Below are positions 32,436 through 43,929 of a stretch of DNA of 64,000 bases, piece after piece. This DNA is from Aquatica leii. Lineage: Eukaryota; Arthropoda; Insecta; Coleoptera; Lampyridae. The position numbers were made by a program, and so were the translations under genes. Numbering within the stretch: position 1 is the stretch's first letter; each line of letters opens with the position of its first letter. The notes beneath the pieces are model-generated. The model was not told the origin of the DNA. It saw only the letters and a list, made by a program, of their open reading frames with translations, and did no database searches. Location: the NCBI GenBank assembly GCA_035610365.1, contig CM069439.1, forward strand, positions 16,009,533 to 16,073,532, read 5' to 3'.

Positions 32436-33817
32436 CTAAAATAAAATATATGTTTGGATAGTTTCGAACTGGGCTAAAATAACTATTTGTATCACTTAAT
32501 TTATTAAAATTATAAGAATACTCCAATCGAACTGATGTAAACAAATTGTTTAAGAAGGTTTCTTTGTTCTCTCCTTTAAACTTTAGGCTTCTTTACTTTG
32601 GTTAATAAATAATTTTTAGGATAAAGGACAGCGTTGCAGCTTTGACCACATCATTTTTAAGAGTTAAGAAGTTCCGTAACTAAACTATTTCATTACTGTT
32701 ACAAGTGATCTCATTTATGTCATACAAGTAAAATAGATGTGTTATGTAAAATTTGCAACAATTCGTGACCAATAACCTTGGTAGAAGAAGGTCGCCAAAA
32801 AGATTGTACTGCTAATTTACCCTTTAACATAATTTTCAAGGTCTCATCGACTAATACAGGTTCTAAACATGATCTGTTCCAATATATACCAAGCATCAAG
32901 AAACGCAATTGAAATGAAGTAAAAATAGAAATGGTTGCATGGCAGTGCAAGAAACAATTGTATTACCCTCGCATGCTAAACGATGAGGTATAAGTTTAAA
33001 TCATAAAGTACAAAACAAATTGTGAGGGAATTATTACACCAAGAAAAACATTTCTTGTAGCCAGTAAGATTAGTACTGATAAAAAAATGACACCAATTCT
33101 AGACAGAAAAACCGCTATTTTAGATGGGACATATATGTACACTCAATTAAATAAAAAACGGGACACTTTGGTTAGTTCGAATGAAATAGTTAGCGGTGTA
33201 AACTAGGCTTGTTAGCGAATGCGATCGGCAATCATTCGTGGCCGTTCGCTATGCTATTCAAAAAATTCAAATTAGACAAATAATGGAATAGTATGCATTT
33301 TATTTTTATACGAAACATTTTCGTATGTAAGTAAACAGTGAATTATACACTTTATTAAGGATATTTTTTGGACACATTTTATATTACACCCTTTCTCTTT
33401 TTGGTCAAAAATGTCAAAAAACACAATTAAAATAAATGTTTTAAATAATTGCTTATAAAGAATTATCAACAGTGGAATGATTTTGCGTTAAAAAAGATAT
33501 TTGCTGCATTTTATTTTTATACAAAATATTTTCGTGTACAAATAAAATTGATTGCAACGCTGAACTATTTCTTCCTTTGTTCGCCAATGCATGTTCGCCT
33601 TTAGCATTTTTCTGCATTTTTTAGTTTAAGAATCTTTTTAGATAACGCAAATACAATAAATTTTTTTTGTGACACTAGTAGAAAAATAAGACATTTATTT
33701 GAATGTTGTTAATATGTATGGATTCAAACGCGTATAATCTTCGTAAGAATAAATAAATCAAACTTAATCTGTCATTGCATTTCCAGGTTACGTTTTTTTA
33801 AGAGCGAGGGCGGCACC
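32436..33817. other. Furin intron, part upstream of Tc1-like element
   Basis: AT-rich. Two related short blocks, gcattttatttttatacgaaa at 33294 and gcattttatttttatacaaaa at 33507, suggest a small repeat. No gene or RNA recognised. Confidence 0.5.
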
Positions 33818-34149
33818 ATCACTACTATGATAAACAAAAAATTCGTATTTGCTTTGTCACCCATATCCTGCTGTACTATAATACGATAAAGCATCGTACT
33901 TATCGTATTTTTCAGGAATATAAATTAGGAACAATGAAATATTTTACCTTTATATTCATTTACTATTGGTAGTTTTTAAGTTGCTGTTATAGCCTCAAAA
34001 TTTTAATTATTCATTATATTATTTATTATATGAATTGTAAATGTGAATTACCTCTACTCTTAATTAATGAAAGAGTAATTGTAGTTTTTAGTTTAATTTA
34101 TGGTTTAGTAGAAATATAGCATCAAGTTAAAGTTTCTTTAGAAAACTAT

Positions 34150-34524
34150 TTGTTGTTGATAATGCCTGCACATACGAGTGCTTATTTGAACGCTCAAATA
34201 ATCGCGGAGTTAGCGCGCAGTCTGAGTGCTACGCAGGCCAAGGACGCGGCGTTAGTGGCATATGTTACTCAAAACAATTTTACAATTTTCCGAAATGTTC
34301 TAGTCTACGTCGAATTTACGGGATGCCAGTTAACCGGACGGGCAAGACTGAATCAAAAAGTATCAAGCAGCTATAAAAGAAATTCTTTTACTTTTAAAAG
34401 TTTAAATGATGCACCTATAAAAGTATTTCGACCTCCAAAAAGTCATTATGGGGTTAATTACACAATCTCCAAAAAGTATAGCGACGACTTTTCAGTAAAG
34501 GTCAGGCGTTTGTTGGGTGCTTGA
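34150..34524 (+). pseudogene. Probable N-terminal remnant of Tc1-type transposase
   Basis: An open frame of 124 residues inside the TIR-bounded element. The first 70 residues (MPAHTSAYLNAQIIAELARS, TGCQLTGRARLNQK) have the layout of the Tc1 N-terminal helix-turn-helix followed by the usual ETG-like and GR-rich linker, but the match is weak. It is more GC-rich than its surroundings. The assignment depends mainly on position, between the left TIR and the clear transposase C-terminus. Confidence 0.45.
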
Positions 34525-34754
34525 GCTCCGTCTTAATACAGAAAACTACTTAGGTATTTTATACAACCTTATACAGCTTTCTGTCCAAATTTTGTATACG
34601 GAGAACGATTACATCTTTCAACAGGTGAACTTACTAAATATTTAAAGCTATCGGAATTTCTCCACCATTACAATATGCACATTGAACAATAATCCAACAG
34701 TTACTCAGAATATAGGCTAGTTATAGTCTTTTCAACTGTTATGTTTATTTTTTA

Positions 34755-35085
34755 AGGATAATGCCCCTATACATATGTACATCCAGGTTGGTGCAAAACT
34801 GGGTACAGAAAAATAACCTGAACGTGTTACCCTGGCCAGCAAAAGCCTTGATTTCAATATAACAGAAAACGTTTGGAGTCAAGTCGTTCGTTTCATCCGA
34901 GAACAAAAGGGGACCAATTTCATTGACAGAGACCGCGAACAATTAATTGCTGCCATTGAAACTGCTTGATAGACAATTAGTGATGATTACCTACGCGTTT
35001 TTGTAGCAGCAATACCTAGACGACTGCAAGAATGCATCGACAATCAAGGAGCTCATACTCATTATTATCAATCGTATGTTTAATT
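34755..35085 (+). pseudogene. Tc1-type transposase C-terminal fragment
   Basis: Frame fragments read NAPIHMYIQVG (second catalytic Asp/Asn block, normally DNAPIH), ITENVWSQVVRFIREQKG (the DLNPIENVW block of Tc1, with the acidic residue now changed), LIAAIETA and PRRLQECIDNQGAHTHYY, the highly typical Tc1 C-terminal end. In-frame stops occur before TISDDY. The DD(34)E core upstream is deleted. Confidence 0.85.
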
Positions 35086-35639
35086 CAAATAAAAAAAGTA
35101 AACATGTAAAATGGTTTTTTTTAGCTAGAATCAAATTTCAATATCAATTTAGATGCTAACTCTAAAGAATATCTTCTTGGACCTACTGTAAAATATTGAA
35201 AATTGAGAATTGAAACTTATTTAAAAATAGCTTTTTTTATGTAGTTCCAAGATATTTTGTTTAATTTATTTTAAATAAATAATCAATTTTTTATTAATAC
35301 GATAAACTCTGAATGACTGTTTACTGTATTCATTGCAATGGTGTATATGGAGTGCAATAAAAAAAGTTTAAACTACATTATTTTTTCCACAGTGACTTAA
35401 AAACTAAAAACAGTAAATGAATATAGAAGTCATTGTTCTTAATTTCCTAAAAAATACAATAAGAACGATTATTTATCGTATTATAGTAAAGCAGGGTATA
35501 GGTGACGGGGGAAATACGAATTTTTTGTTTATTATACTAATGATAGTGATAAAGTATGAATCAAAACAAAAGAATATTTAAAAAAAAAAACTAAATCAAG
35601 TAGGAAATCATGACGTAACTTTTACATAGTACTGTGTTA

Positions 35640-37099
35640 CTCCTCTCACATATAGCCATTGTCCTTTTTCCTTTTCTTGTTCTTCTATTGGGTAGCGTTA
35701 ATTCTACCCAACAAAACTGTTTCTGCTACCGTAATAAGAAATGGCAAATACCGTGTTTATTGCATTTTTGTAAATCGTAATCGATGTCAGCATGAACAGA
35801 TGCCATCAAAGGTCCGAAGAAAACCTTTTTCCATCAGTTAACCGATTTACGAACGAAATCATATAGACCAATAATCTCGTTTGCTAAATCTACTGAATAT
35901 TTTTTAAAACTGACATTTCCAGTGTGTTCTACAGTGGTTACGTTATCATCAAAACAATCATTTTATTACGTACGTAGTACGTCTTTAGTGTCCTGCCATC
36001 TGGTCATTAGAGTACCATCATTATTAACCCTAAATTCTGAATCGGCCCGAATAAGTGTGTTCATAAATTTAGGAACATTCTTTCTATATTTAATTAGTTC
36101 CTTTTGAGTTTTTAGTAATAATTGCCCTCATAAACGTAAATCATAAACATAACCAGTACAAAAAACAATGCAAACCCATATATTGATACTCCTTTTGACG
36201 GCCTTCATGGGAAGATATTGTTTGAGTGCAAAACTTCCCCTTGAATTTTGCCATCGAATCGTCTATACTTTAGAATGTTGCTTCGCTCCAAAATTTTGGA
36301 AAAGTGCTCTCTAGACAATTGATATCATTTTCAATATAATATAATTTTCCAGCTTTAAGACGTTTCATAGGGTGATTAAAATACCTCTTAGACGACAGAA
36401 GCTTACACCAATACCAGAAAATAGCTTTTTTTGGAGGAATACCAAGCGATTCATGTTGAGACTAACAATCGTTTAATATAGGAACTCGGTTGTAAGCCAT
36501 TATAAGTGTAACACTCAGTACTACCATGACTTCATGATAATCGATCAAAATTCTACTTTTTTAAAAACTGCTTTCAAACTGCTGTAAACGTAAATATCAA
36601 CAACAAAATTTCTGTCAAATTTTTAGCCAGCTTAAAGTTATTTGTTGTTGAAGAAAAAACCAGAGGTGAAAAGTAAAACCTTCATCATTGATAAACCTGC
36701 TTGTTTCTGATCTTCTTAAACTTCTTGTTCTTATTTATCGGAGCTTTACTCTTCAGCACCATCGGATACCACTTCGATTTCATTTTCTCCAGTCTTGATA
36801 TCTAAAGAAACATAATCAGAATCTGATGAGCCATGAAAAAGAAAATTTCCGATTGGTAGTCAGTTTGTGCTTCCTTCTCTAATTGTTTTGCAGAGAGTGG
36901 TCTTCGATTCATGTGGAATAAAAATGCCTATTGGGACAAATGTGAATGTATAAGGTTTAAATATTTATAAACAAGTTTTATAATTATCTTCACTTGTTTA
37001 TTATTCAGTCGATGTCTTAGAACGACTGAATTGGAGATATTCCATATAAAATAGGTTTCATTTTAACCAGTAAAAATTTTACAAACTTCAAAGGGTTAA
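35640..37099 (-). mobile_element. Decayed piggyBac-type transposon
   Basis: Read on the minus strand, in several frames. NRRPLSAKQLEKEAQ-like start near 36900; DDSMAKFKGKFC near 36250, equivalent to the VDE-MxxFKGR catalytic block; NIWVCIVFCTGYVYDLRL-like block near 36160; then NNDGTLMTRWQDTKDV and YSVDLANEIIGLYDFVRKSV near 35830-36030, equivalent to the MGGVD-Y--DRKS-KWW block. The element's minus-strand 5' end is probably the TTAA at 37096-37099 followed by ccctttgaagt. All blocks are frame-broken. Confidence 0.75.
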
Positions 37100-37633
37100 A
37101 TGCAGTGGCAGCTCGTGGGGTTGGGCTTAAGGTGGGCTACATTTTGTGAACGTTTTCAGATATAATTATGGAATTATGTAGTTAACTACCAAAATGTTTT
37201 GAAGTTTTATCGGTCATCGTCGCAATATTTTTTTAAATTTTCGATTATTCTTTTTTTTATCAGAAGAGGGTAACTTAGTAGTAGTCTCATTTCAGTTTGG
37301 TCAAATTCTGATGATGGGATCTATGAGAAATTGATCAAATTTACATCCACATGAAATTCTCTTGAACGATGTACATTTTCAAGGTTTTTAGTGGCTATAA
37401 CCACTATTGTTTGTTGTTGTTTTGAACAAATAAGAAGAACCGACTTAAAAAACATTCATCAAATAAAATTCACTAAAAAGTAAAAAATAAGGATTTAATT
37501 TATTTACAATTAAACAACGAAATTTTTATTTACATGAAATTACTATTTAAAGTCGATGCTAAATACATTCGAGTACGAGTTAAATCTATTACCACTGCCA
37601 AAAAGTAATTTTATGTAATAAAAATTTCGTCAT

Positions 37634-38020
37634 TTAACCTCTTCATGGCCATGTTGCCAACGGTGGCAACAAATTCAAATTCGATAATAGTACGCATTGT
37701 CACCTGTGGCTACAAATTTTAACTTCTAATATATTTTTGGAATAGTTTTGTACACATGCTTTGAAGCTGGGGTATATTAAAATTTGTGGTGGGGATAATG
37801 TGTTCTCTGTTGTAAAGAATAGTAAGTTTGGTATTTGTTTGGAATAAATTAGTTTATCATAATGTGCCAACGAATCCATTTACGCAATTAGTCGATAGGT
37901 AAGAATATTCCATGGAATATTTCATTTTTTTACCATTCTAAAAGTTGATATTTTTTATAGTAGGTATACTTATAACACGATAAGAACTGAATTAAAAAAA
38001 CTTGGCCGTCAAGGGATTAA
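37634..38020. mobile_element. TTAA-flanked piggyBac-like MITE
   Basis: Starts ttaacctcttcatggcca (37634) and ends tggccgtcaagggattaa (38020). The termini are inverted, and both carry TTAA, the piggyBac target site. It is 387 bp with no open frame. It sits in the intron between the first two furin exons seen here. Confidence 0.7.
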
Positions 38021-38947
38021 TTGTAACTAAATTAAATTTTTTGTTATTTTTTTTTAAATTATAAACTGTACTAGAAAAATGGCGTGTAAAATTAAGTTTC
38101 GCAGTTTTATCTAATTGATTTAGTTCCAAATTTGGGGTAGGCTTTCTGAGAGGTTTTATTTCAACTTTTTCTTCTAACGACAATCCTACGAATTCATTCT
38201 AAAAAATTGATTTTACACTAATTTTTGCATTTTTTGAAAAGTATGTACGACAAATATACCGTTTCACTAAGTACACGTCGTACACGTTCTACCGATCAAA
38301 CGGTACTGAATCGCAAGCCCTTTCGCACGTTAAATCTGCTTATGAAAATCTCGTAGTGAGGGTCGCGACGCCACGTTACAATGCTCTGAGACATATAAAG
38401 CATGGACTCCAATAATTGTAGCCCGAACATAAAGAAATACGTATTTAACTTAAATTTACGTTGCTTTGAGCCACGACCATATTAAATTAATATTTTATAG
38501 TAATAAAAAGTAGATTATACCTATATTCTAAAATATGTTTAAATAATTCATATTAATTTGTACCGTTTTTTTGTTTTAATGAACGTTTGGGGAGCTCGCG
38601 CCCCAGAGCCTGTATGGACCAGTCGTCACTGGTAAAAACAGTGACGTACGTTAGAGTATAATTTTCCCCCATACAATTTTTTTGTTCGGTGAATTCTTTC
38701 CCGTCTATTGTGTTGAGTCGTTTTAAATTATTCTATTGGTGCTGATGGCAAGACCTAAAGACGCTACTATCACTTATAGCCGCTATAATTTTCATAAAAA
38801 AAGTTTAATTACAACAAATTTTCCTTGAGTATTCAATCTTTTGAAGAGAATATTCAATGTATTGCAACGCTATCATCAATACTTTAATTTTTTTTTCTGT
38901 TTCAGTTATAAATATAAATTATCAGAGAATTATGATATAGTACTTAC
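38021..38947. other. Furin intron, 3' part of the 6.5-kb intron's upstream end
   Basis: AT-rich with a GC-richer patch at 38276-38420 and 38590-38670 (ggagctcgcgccccagagcc). No exon or element assigned. Confidence 0.45.
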
Positions 38948-39139
38948 CAAATACCACATACTGGGCCATCGTGGATCGGAATCTTGAAGTCTTAGATCTC
39001 TTTTCACTCTTTTTTTTACTAATTGCTGTTGTGCCCAGTGTACTCTAGTATCAACTGCTAATTTGAATTGTTTTTCCACGTTTGGCGTCGATCTTTTTTT
39101 AATTCCTGGGTGAGCGAAGTGATAGTAATCGTCAAAAAT
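38948..39139 (-). CDS. Fur1: Furin exon: end of prodomain, activation site, start of catalytic domain
   Basis: 192 bp, acceptor gtttttcag, donor gtaagta, phase 0 to phase 0. Encodes IFDDYYHFAHPGIKKRSTPN, then HWAQQQLVKKRVKRDLRLQD, then SDPRWPSMWYL. The DDYYHF segment is the C-terminal prodomain motif. KKRVKR is the multibasic autocatalytic site, cut before DLRLQD. DPRWPSMWYL begins the mature protease. KKRS upstream could be the secondary prodomain cleavage site. The part of the prodomain before IFDDYY must come from an upstream exon not found in the window. Confidence 0.93.
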
Positions 39140-41305
39140 CTGAAAAACAAAAATAGTAAAGCCTCTATATAATTCAAACATTTCAATACATTTTTTTAAG
39201 TTCCAAAAACTTTTTTAATGATATAATTAAATTCTTCTGAGAATTACAAGTGTTTAGTCTCAATCGGATGTCTCTGTCATGTTAGATGTTTTTTTAAAGC
39301 ATGTAGTGATAGAACTAAGACATCTTGAATTTTGTGTATTTCATTTGTTTGTACAATTGATTTGATTACTACTAATTTCAATTTTTCTATGGTAATATAG
39401 ACGAAATGCTTGCGGAATAGAGTGCGACGTAAAATCTTTATTAAACGGTGTGTAATGCATATTGTGCTTGGCGCATAACAGATTTATTGCACCGTTCTTT
39501 TACATTTTTGCTGTATCAGTCATTTTCGTTATCTGCTGTGCACGTTTATCAAAAATTTGTATAAAATTTTATTATAAAAACTAAAGAATTATGCATTTTG
39601 CATAAAACGATATTGTTTTATTTGTATTAGATATAGGTTTAATGTTTAGTTTTTGTTCTCATTTTATTTTATTCGGTGTCAAAAGTCAAAATTTGCCAAA
39701 AAGGTTGTACAGATTTGATCGTAGTGACCATAGCGCTTTTTGTAGTTACTACATGTTATGATCAAGTACCGTTGTAGTAGGGTATTTTTATGCCTACCAG
39801 CTATTTACTAAAAACTTTTAATTAACCAAATATGTAACTACTCCAAACGACACCGGCGAAAGATAAATAAGTAAAAGAACTTTAGACAATTAAAACTTTT
39901 TTTAATCTCAACTATTTTACTAAACATTTGATTTAATTTTCTCGCAACATAAGTACCTATTATAAAATTTCCCAATTGGAAAAAGCTTAAGTTTATAAAT
40001 ACGCCCTTGCTCACATTTTAAGAGAATCTATAATTCAACGTTTTAGTATAACCTCGGTTCATTATATCTTTCAGATTCAAGCTGATTTGAATTTAAACGC
40101 TTAAGTTTGCGTTTCAAATCCGTTTATGTATCCTACACCAGCCAGCGGTTTACTCTTTAATCTGATGTAATTAATTGTAATTAAAAAAATGAGAAATGGC
40201 GTTAAAATCCGCATTCCATTAAAGTTTCTTACAAACCATTTTTTAAAGCTTCTTTTTAGATTTAATTTTGACGCGTAAAAGTTTTATATTCATTAATTTT
40301 GCTACAAAAGTTTCCTTGCAATGCGTTTTTAATTATACGCTGTGTCAAGTCAAGCGTACATTTTATATCATAAAAACAAAATAAAATTAATACGTAAGTA
40401 TAAAGTAAAATTTTAGCAAACGAAGCCACTTTTATTTAAGCAATTAGGTCAAATGAGAGGTGGAAATGAATGCAGTTAAAATAAGAATTACCGAGCGTTC
40501 ACTATTGAGTACTTTTACTCACTATCAGATACGATGCAAAAACTACAAAAAGTACATTCCAGATAAACATACAAAAGCTTTTAGCAGTTTTAAATACACC
40601 CGTTAAAAAATCCACTACAAACTGTACTGTGTTGAATTTATACGTTTTTAGAATTAATCTATCTTTGTGTGGTTTTATAATAATTGGGTAAAATGCCACC
40701 AAGGCCCAAATATCTTAAAACCATACACTGAAGATATTATTTGGTATTCTTCTCATTTGAATAATTACCTAACAAATAATTTTTGCGGATTATTGGTTAA
40801 TGAACTTCGCCTTACTCAAGATATCGGACACTTCGCATGTCTATAAATTATTAATTAATAAACAAAATTAAAACAGCTGATCGTTTGCATGTTGGCAGGA
40901 TGAACAATATCTTAAAGTTCAGACATGTTTGAAAGGACTGTGCAATGAAGGTCGCGTGCCGTAAGAAAATGAAACTGCTGTACACAACATACATTTTTTA
41001 ACGTTCGCAGTAAAAACAGTTAATCAAAATGATTGCTGGTTATGTAGTGATTTTAGATTATGTGCACACCACTTACTTAGGACACGTGTCAAGTCTTAAG
41101 AACTCTTAATAAATTTTCAACATCTTAATGTTTGATAGATTTGCAAACAGAAAGTGAAACCGCGAAAGCGAGTATCAAAATCAGCAGTTAATTATTGCTT
41201 TGTAATTGTTTGTTATTTGGATTGGTACTCCGGAAGCATTATTGCGCAGAAAAGGAATATATCTGCACTAGTTCTATCTAGCCTGCGTTTATCCATCTCT
41301 TCAAC
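39140..41305. other. Probable 5' furin intron / spacer
   Basis: AT-rich with no certain exon. A hydrophobic 16-codon frame with a GTGAGT donor on the minus strand (40570-40523) is noted under findings. No transposable element recognised. Confidence 0.4.
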
Positions 41306-41662
41306 CTCCACCATAGAAATTAGGCGTTGCTCCAAACGTCATGGAAAGGAGAATAGCCATGAGTCCGACTCCTCTCACATGACGGCCGTAAAAGAATCAT
41401 TTGAAGCAAAAGTGACAAAAGACGGATAAATACACTCATGAACACACGTTTCATTTATTTTCTTACTAAAGAATCTCAAATTTAAATCACCTGCACTACG
41501 TCAACGACCTTGATTTGTTCAAACCAATAACTTGTATTTGTGTATGCAATATCACCCGAAAAGTCATCGAACTCATTCATGCCTTCATTTACTATCAACA
41601 CAAACTTCACAATTGAAAAATTGTGTTCTTTTTAATTAAATTTGTCTGGGGTCTATACAGTC
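41306..41662 (+). repeat. ~350-bp dispersed block, copy 1
   Basis: Starts ctccaccatagaaattaggc and ends gtctatacagtc. About 90% identical to 43438-43768, with small indels. Its first 120 bp are open and would encode RRCSKRHGKENSHESDSSHM followed by VKESFEAKVTKD and a stop, the rest being AT-rich like a 3' UTR. It lies directly upstream of the LINE that contains the second copy. Not a recognised element. Confidence 0.75.
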
Positions 41663-42185
41663 TAAACAACTAAAAATCAAAATTTAGTTCACGGAATTTG
41701 CGTTAAAAAAAAACACTACTAATAGTAAGTCCGCATAAATTGAAGTATGAGACTGAAAAAAAATAGAAGATAAGATTTACCCTAGGTCAATAAAAACGTT
41801 ATAAGTTTAGCTTAAAGCTTAAAAAACAAAGAGAATCGGGAGCGCATGCAACCGGTTCAATGGCGGGAACAGCACTAAAACCGGCCACTCTATTGAAAAG
41901 AATATCGGTACAGAACAACATAAGTACCGAAACGTGGCGGGTGGTTAACTCTAAACCAGATCCTAAGGAACCTAATATGTTCTGTTTATGGACAAAGGGT
42001 ACTGGGAGAAGGTAGAAGCGTCAACCAACCAATTGCACCTTGGATTTTCAAGGATCACTCTCTGGGCGCTGGTGAACTCTAAAAAGGACAGCAAAGAACC
42101 GGATGCTACAAGGGATGTCCACAAGGCAATGGATGTAAATCCAGAGCCAGAAAGAACTTGCTGACGGCAAATCTAATGCTGAAAG

Positions 42186-43055
42186 TGGTTCAGATAAACA
42201 TACATCACTGTAGGGTAGCCTCAGCGGCCCTCAGTGCTCATATCGTGACACAATATTGACATTGCCCTTGTCCAGGAGCTATGGATCCACAAAGGAACAA
42301 TAACATGTTTGAACTGTCCAGGTAGTTGGCTGCTTGCGGCCCAGCTTGTGCACAACCCTCGCACATGCATTATTGTAAAAAATGCACTAAACTTAATGCC
42401 ATTGTGGGATTTATGTGCTAGAGACCTAGTGGCAGCTAAAATATCTATGGTAGAGGAAGGCAACCAGAGAGAGTTCATTATCGGATCCGGTTACCTCCCC
42501 TACGACCAGACAGAATCAGCGCCGCCGGAGAAAATCCACAGGCTGATTAACAGTGGGGCCAACAAACCGCTGATTCTTGGATGCGATGCTAATGCACACC
42601 ACACCTTGTGGGGAAGCACAAACACAAATCCAAGAGGTGAAAAACTGTTAGAATTTATTTTAAAAGACAATTTAGACATAATAAATAACGGAGATGCGCC
42701 TACGTTTATAACATTGTCACGTAGTGAAATTATTGACCTTACGCTTGCTAGTCCAAAATCGAACAAAGTTATAAAAATTTGGCATGTATCAGATGAACCT
42801 TCTTTATCTGATGATAAATACATTCGATTCAACTTTGAATCAAGACAGGGAACTCGCAATGGAATACAGAAACCCGAGAAAACCCGACTGGGATTTGTTC
42901 AACGAAACTTTAGCGAGCCAAATCAGGGACTGTCCCACAGTTGCAAGATCAACACACGAGCAACTAATGACGGATAGTATTCTTAATTCATTAAAATCCA
43001 CATTTGAAGCAAGCTGCCCAACAACTGTCAAACGAGCCCCCAACAAGATAAGTTG
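42186..43055 (+). pseudogene. LINE endonuclease (APE-like)
   Basis: VVQINIHHCRVASAALSAHI opens the domain (N of the QIN block). After a frameshift near 42250 the frame 42309-42977 gives LLAAQLVHNPRTCIIVKNAL, FIIGSGYLPYDQTESAPPEK, PLILGCDANAHHTLWGST (GCDANAHH catalytic block), IIDLTLASPKSN, and SDEPSLSDDKYIRF (normally SDHR). The SDH His is replaced (LSDDKYI), so the nuclease would be damaged even without the frameshift. A linker with RNPRKPDWDLFNETLASQI follows in another frame. Confidence 0.82.
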
Positions 43056-43277
43056 ATGAAACAGGTAGCTTGACAAAGCAAGGGCACGCACCAGAAGGCT
43101 ATTTAATACAGCCAAAAAAGCGGAGACTGGGATGAATACAAAACCAGTCTCATAACATACAACAATGCCTCTAAAAAGGTAAAAAGAGACTCATGGAAAA
43201 GGTACTGTAAGGACGTAGAAAACGAACCTACAAGTTCTCGACTCCAAAAAGTTCTGAGCAAAGACCGCACTGGGAAC

Positions 43278-43419
43278 ATTGGTTCTTTGCTGACCAAAAA
43301 CGGAAAGTTTACAGACTCGGTTGAAAGTACTTTGCAAGAACTACTGCAAAAACACTTCCGGGTTCGTCGTTAACTGACGTTCCTAAGCACCAGGACCTAG
43401 AGGTACCAAAGAGACGAGC
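43278..43419 (+). repeat. 142-bp LINE segment, copy 1 of duplication
   Basis: Matches 43769-43910 at roughly 95%: both begin attggttctttgctgac and run through gaactactgcaaaaacactt to agacgagc. The two copies flank the foreign block 43438-43768. Confidence 0.85.
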
Positions 43420-43437
43420 TCTCAAGAGGAACGAGGA

Positions 43438-43768
43438 CTCCACCATAGAGGTTAGACGTTGCTCCAAATGTCATGGAAAGGAGAATAGTCATGAGTCCGA
43501 CTCCTCTCACATGACGTCCGTAAAAGAATCATTTGAAGCAAAAGTGACAAAAGACTGACAAATACACTCGTGAACACACGTTTCATTTATTTTCTAACTA
43601 GAAAATCTCAAATTTAACCCACCTGCACTACGTCAACGACCTTGATTTGTTCAAACCAATAACTTGTATTTGTGTATCGAACTCATGCCTTCATTTATTA
43701 TCAACACAAACTTCACAATTGAAAAATTGTGTTCTTTTTAATTAAATTTGTCCTGGGTCTATATAGTC
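43438..43768 (+). repeat. ~330-bp dispersed block, copy 2, inside LINE
   Basis: Second copy of the block at 41306-41662, here placed between two copies of a 142-bp LINE segment. Lacks about 25 bp present in copy 1 (around 41548-41576). Confidence 0.8.
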
Positions 43769-43910
43769 ATTGGTTCTTTGCTGACAGGAAACGGAAAGTT
43801 TACAGAGTCGGTTGAAAGTACTTTGCAAGAACTACTGCAAAAACACTTCCGGGTTCGTCGTTAACTGAAGTTCTTAAGCACCAGGACCTAGAGGTACCAA
43901 ACAGACGAGC
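43769..43910 (+). repeat. 142-bp LINE segment, copy 2 of duplication
   Basis: See 43278-43419. This copy continues directly into the RT part of the LINE. Confidence 0.85.
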
Positions 43911-43929
43911 ACCCAAAAAGAAATAGGAC

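Larger units (their letters stand above)
33818..35550 (+). mobile_element. Tc1/mariner element with ~165-bp inverted repeats
   Basis: Left arm 33818-33985 and right arm 35390-35550 are imperfect inverted copies sharing aaacaaaaaattcgtattt, tactataatacgataaa, aacaatga and tatattcatttact. Between them lie a ~125-codon frame (34150-34524) and the C-terminal end of a Tc1-type transposase (34755-35085). The whole is about 1.73 kb, the normal size of a Tc1-family element with long TIRs. It lies in the largest furin intron. Frameshifts in the transposase make it non-autonomous. Confidence 0.8.
21793..39139 (-). other. Fur1: Furin-like protease gene (locus span, 5' exons not found)
   Basis: Calcium-dependent subtilisin-family proprotein convertase of the Golgi/secretory pathway that cuts precursors after R-x-(K/R)-R. 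Exons with GT-AG borders and matching phases, in transcript order: 39139-38948, 32435-32307, 32237-31899, 31844-31309, 31254-31081, 31029-30911, then alternative 30821-30220 or 30000-29828, then 24552-24462 and 22265-21793. The core matches insect Fur1 ([47 protein letters not shown]). Insect Fur1 is known to make several isoforms differing after the P domain, including one with a cysteine-rich region, and the exon layout here fits that. The signal peptide and N-terminal half of the prodomain are missing; they lie in undetected exons or beyond the window. No lesion was seen in the core. Confidence 0.9.
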
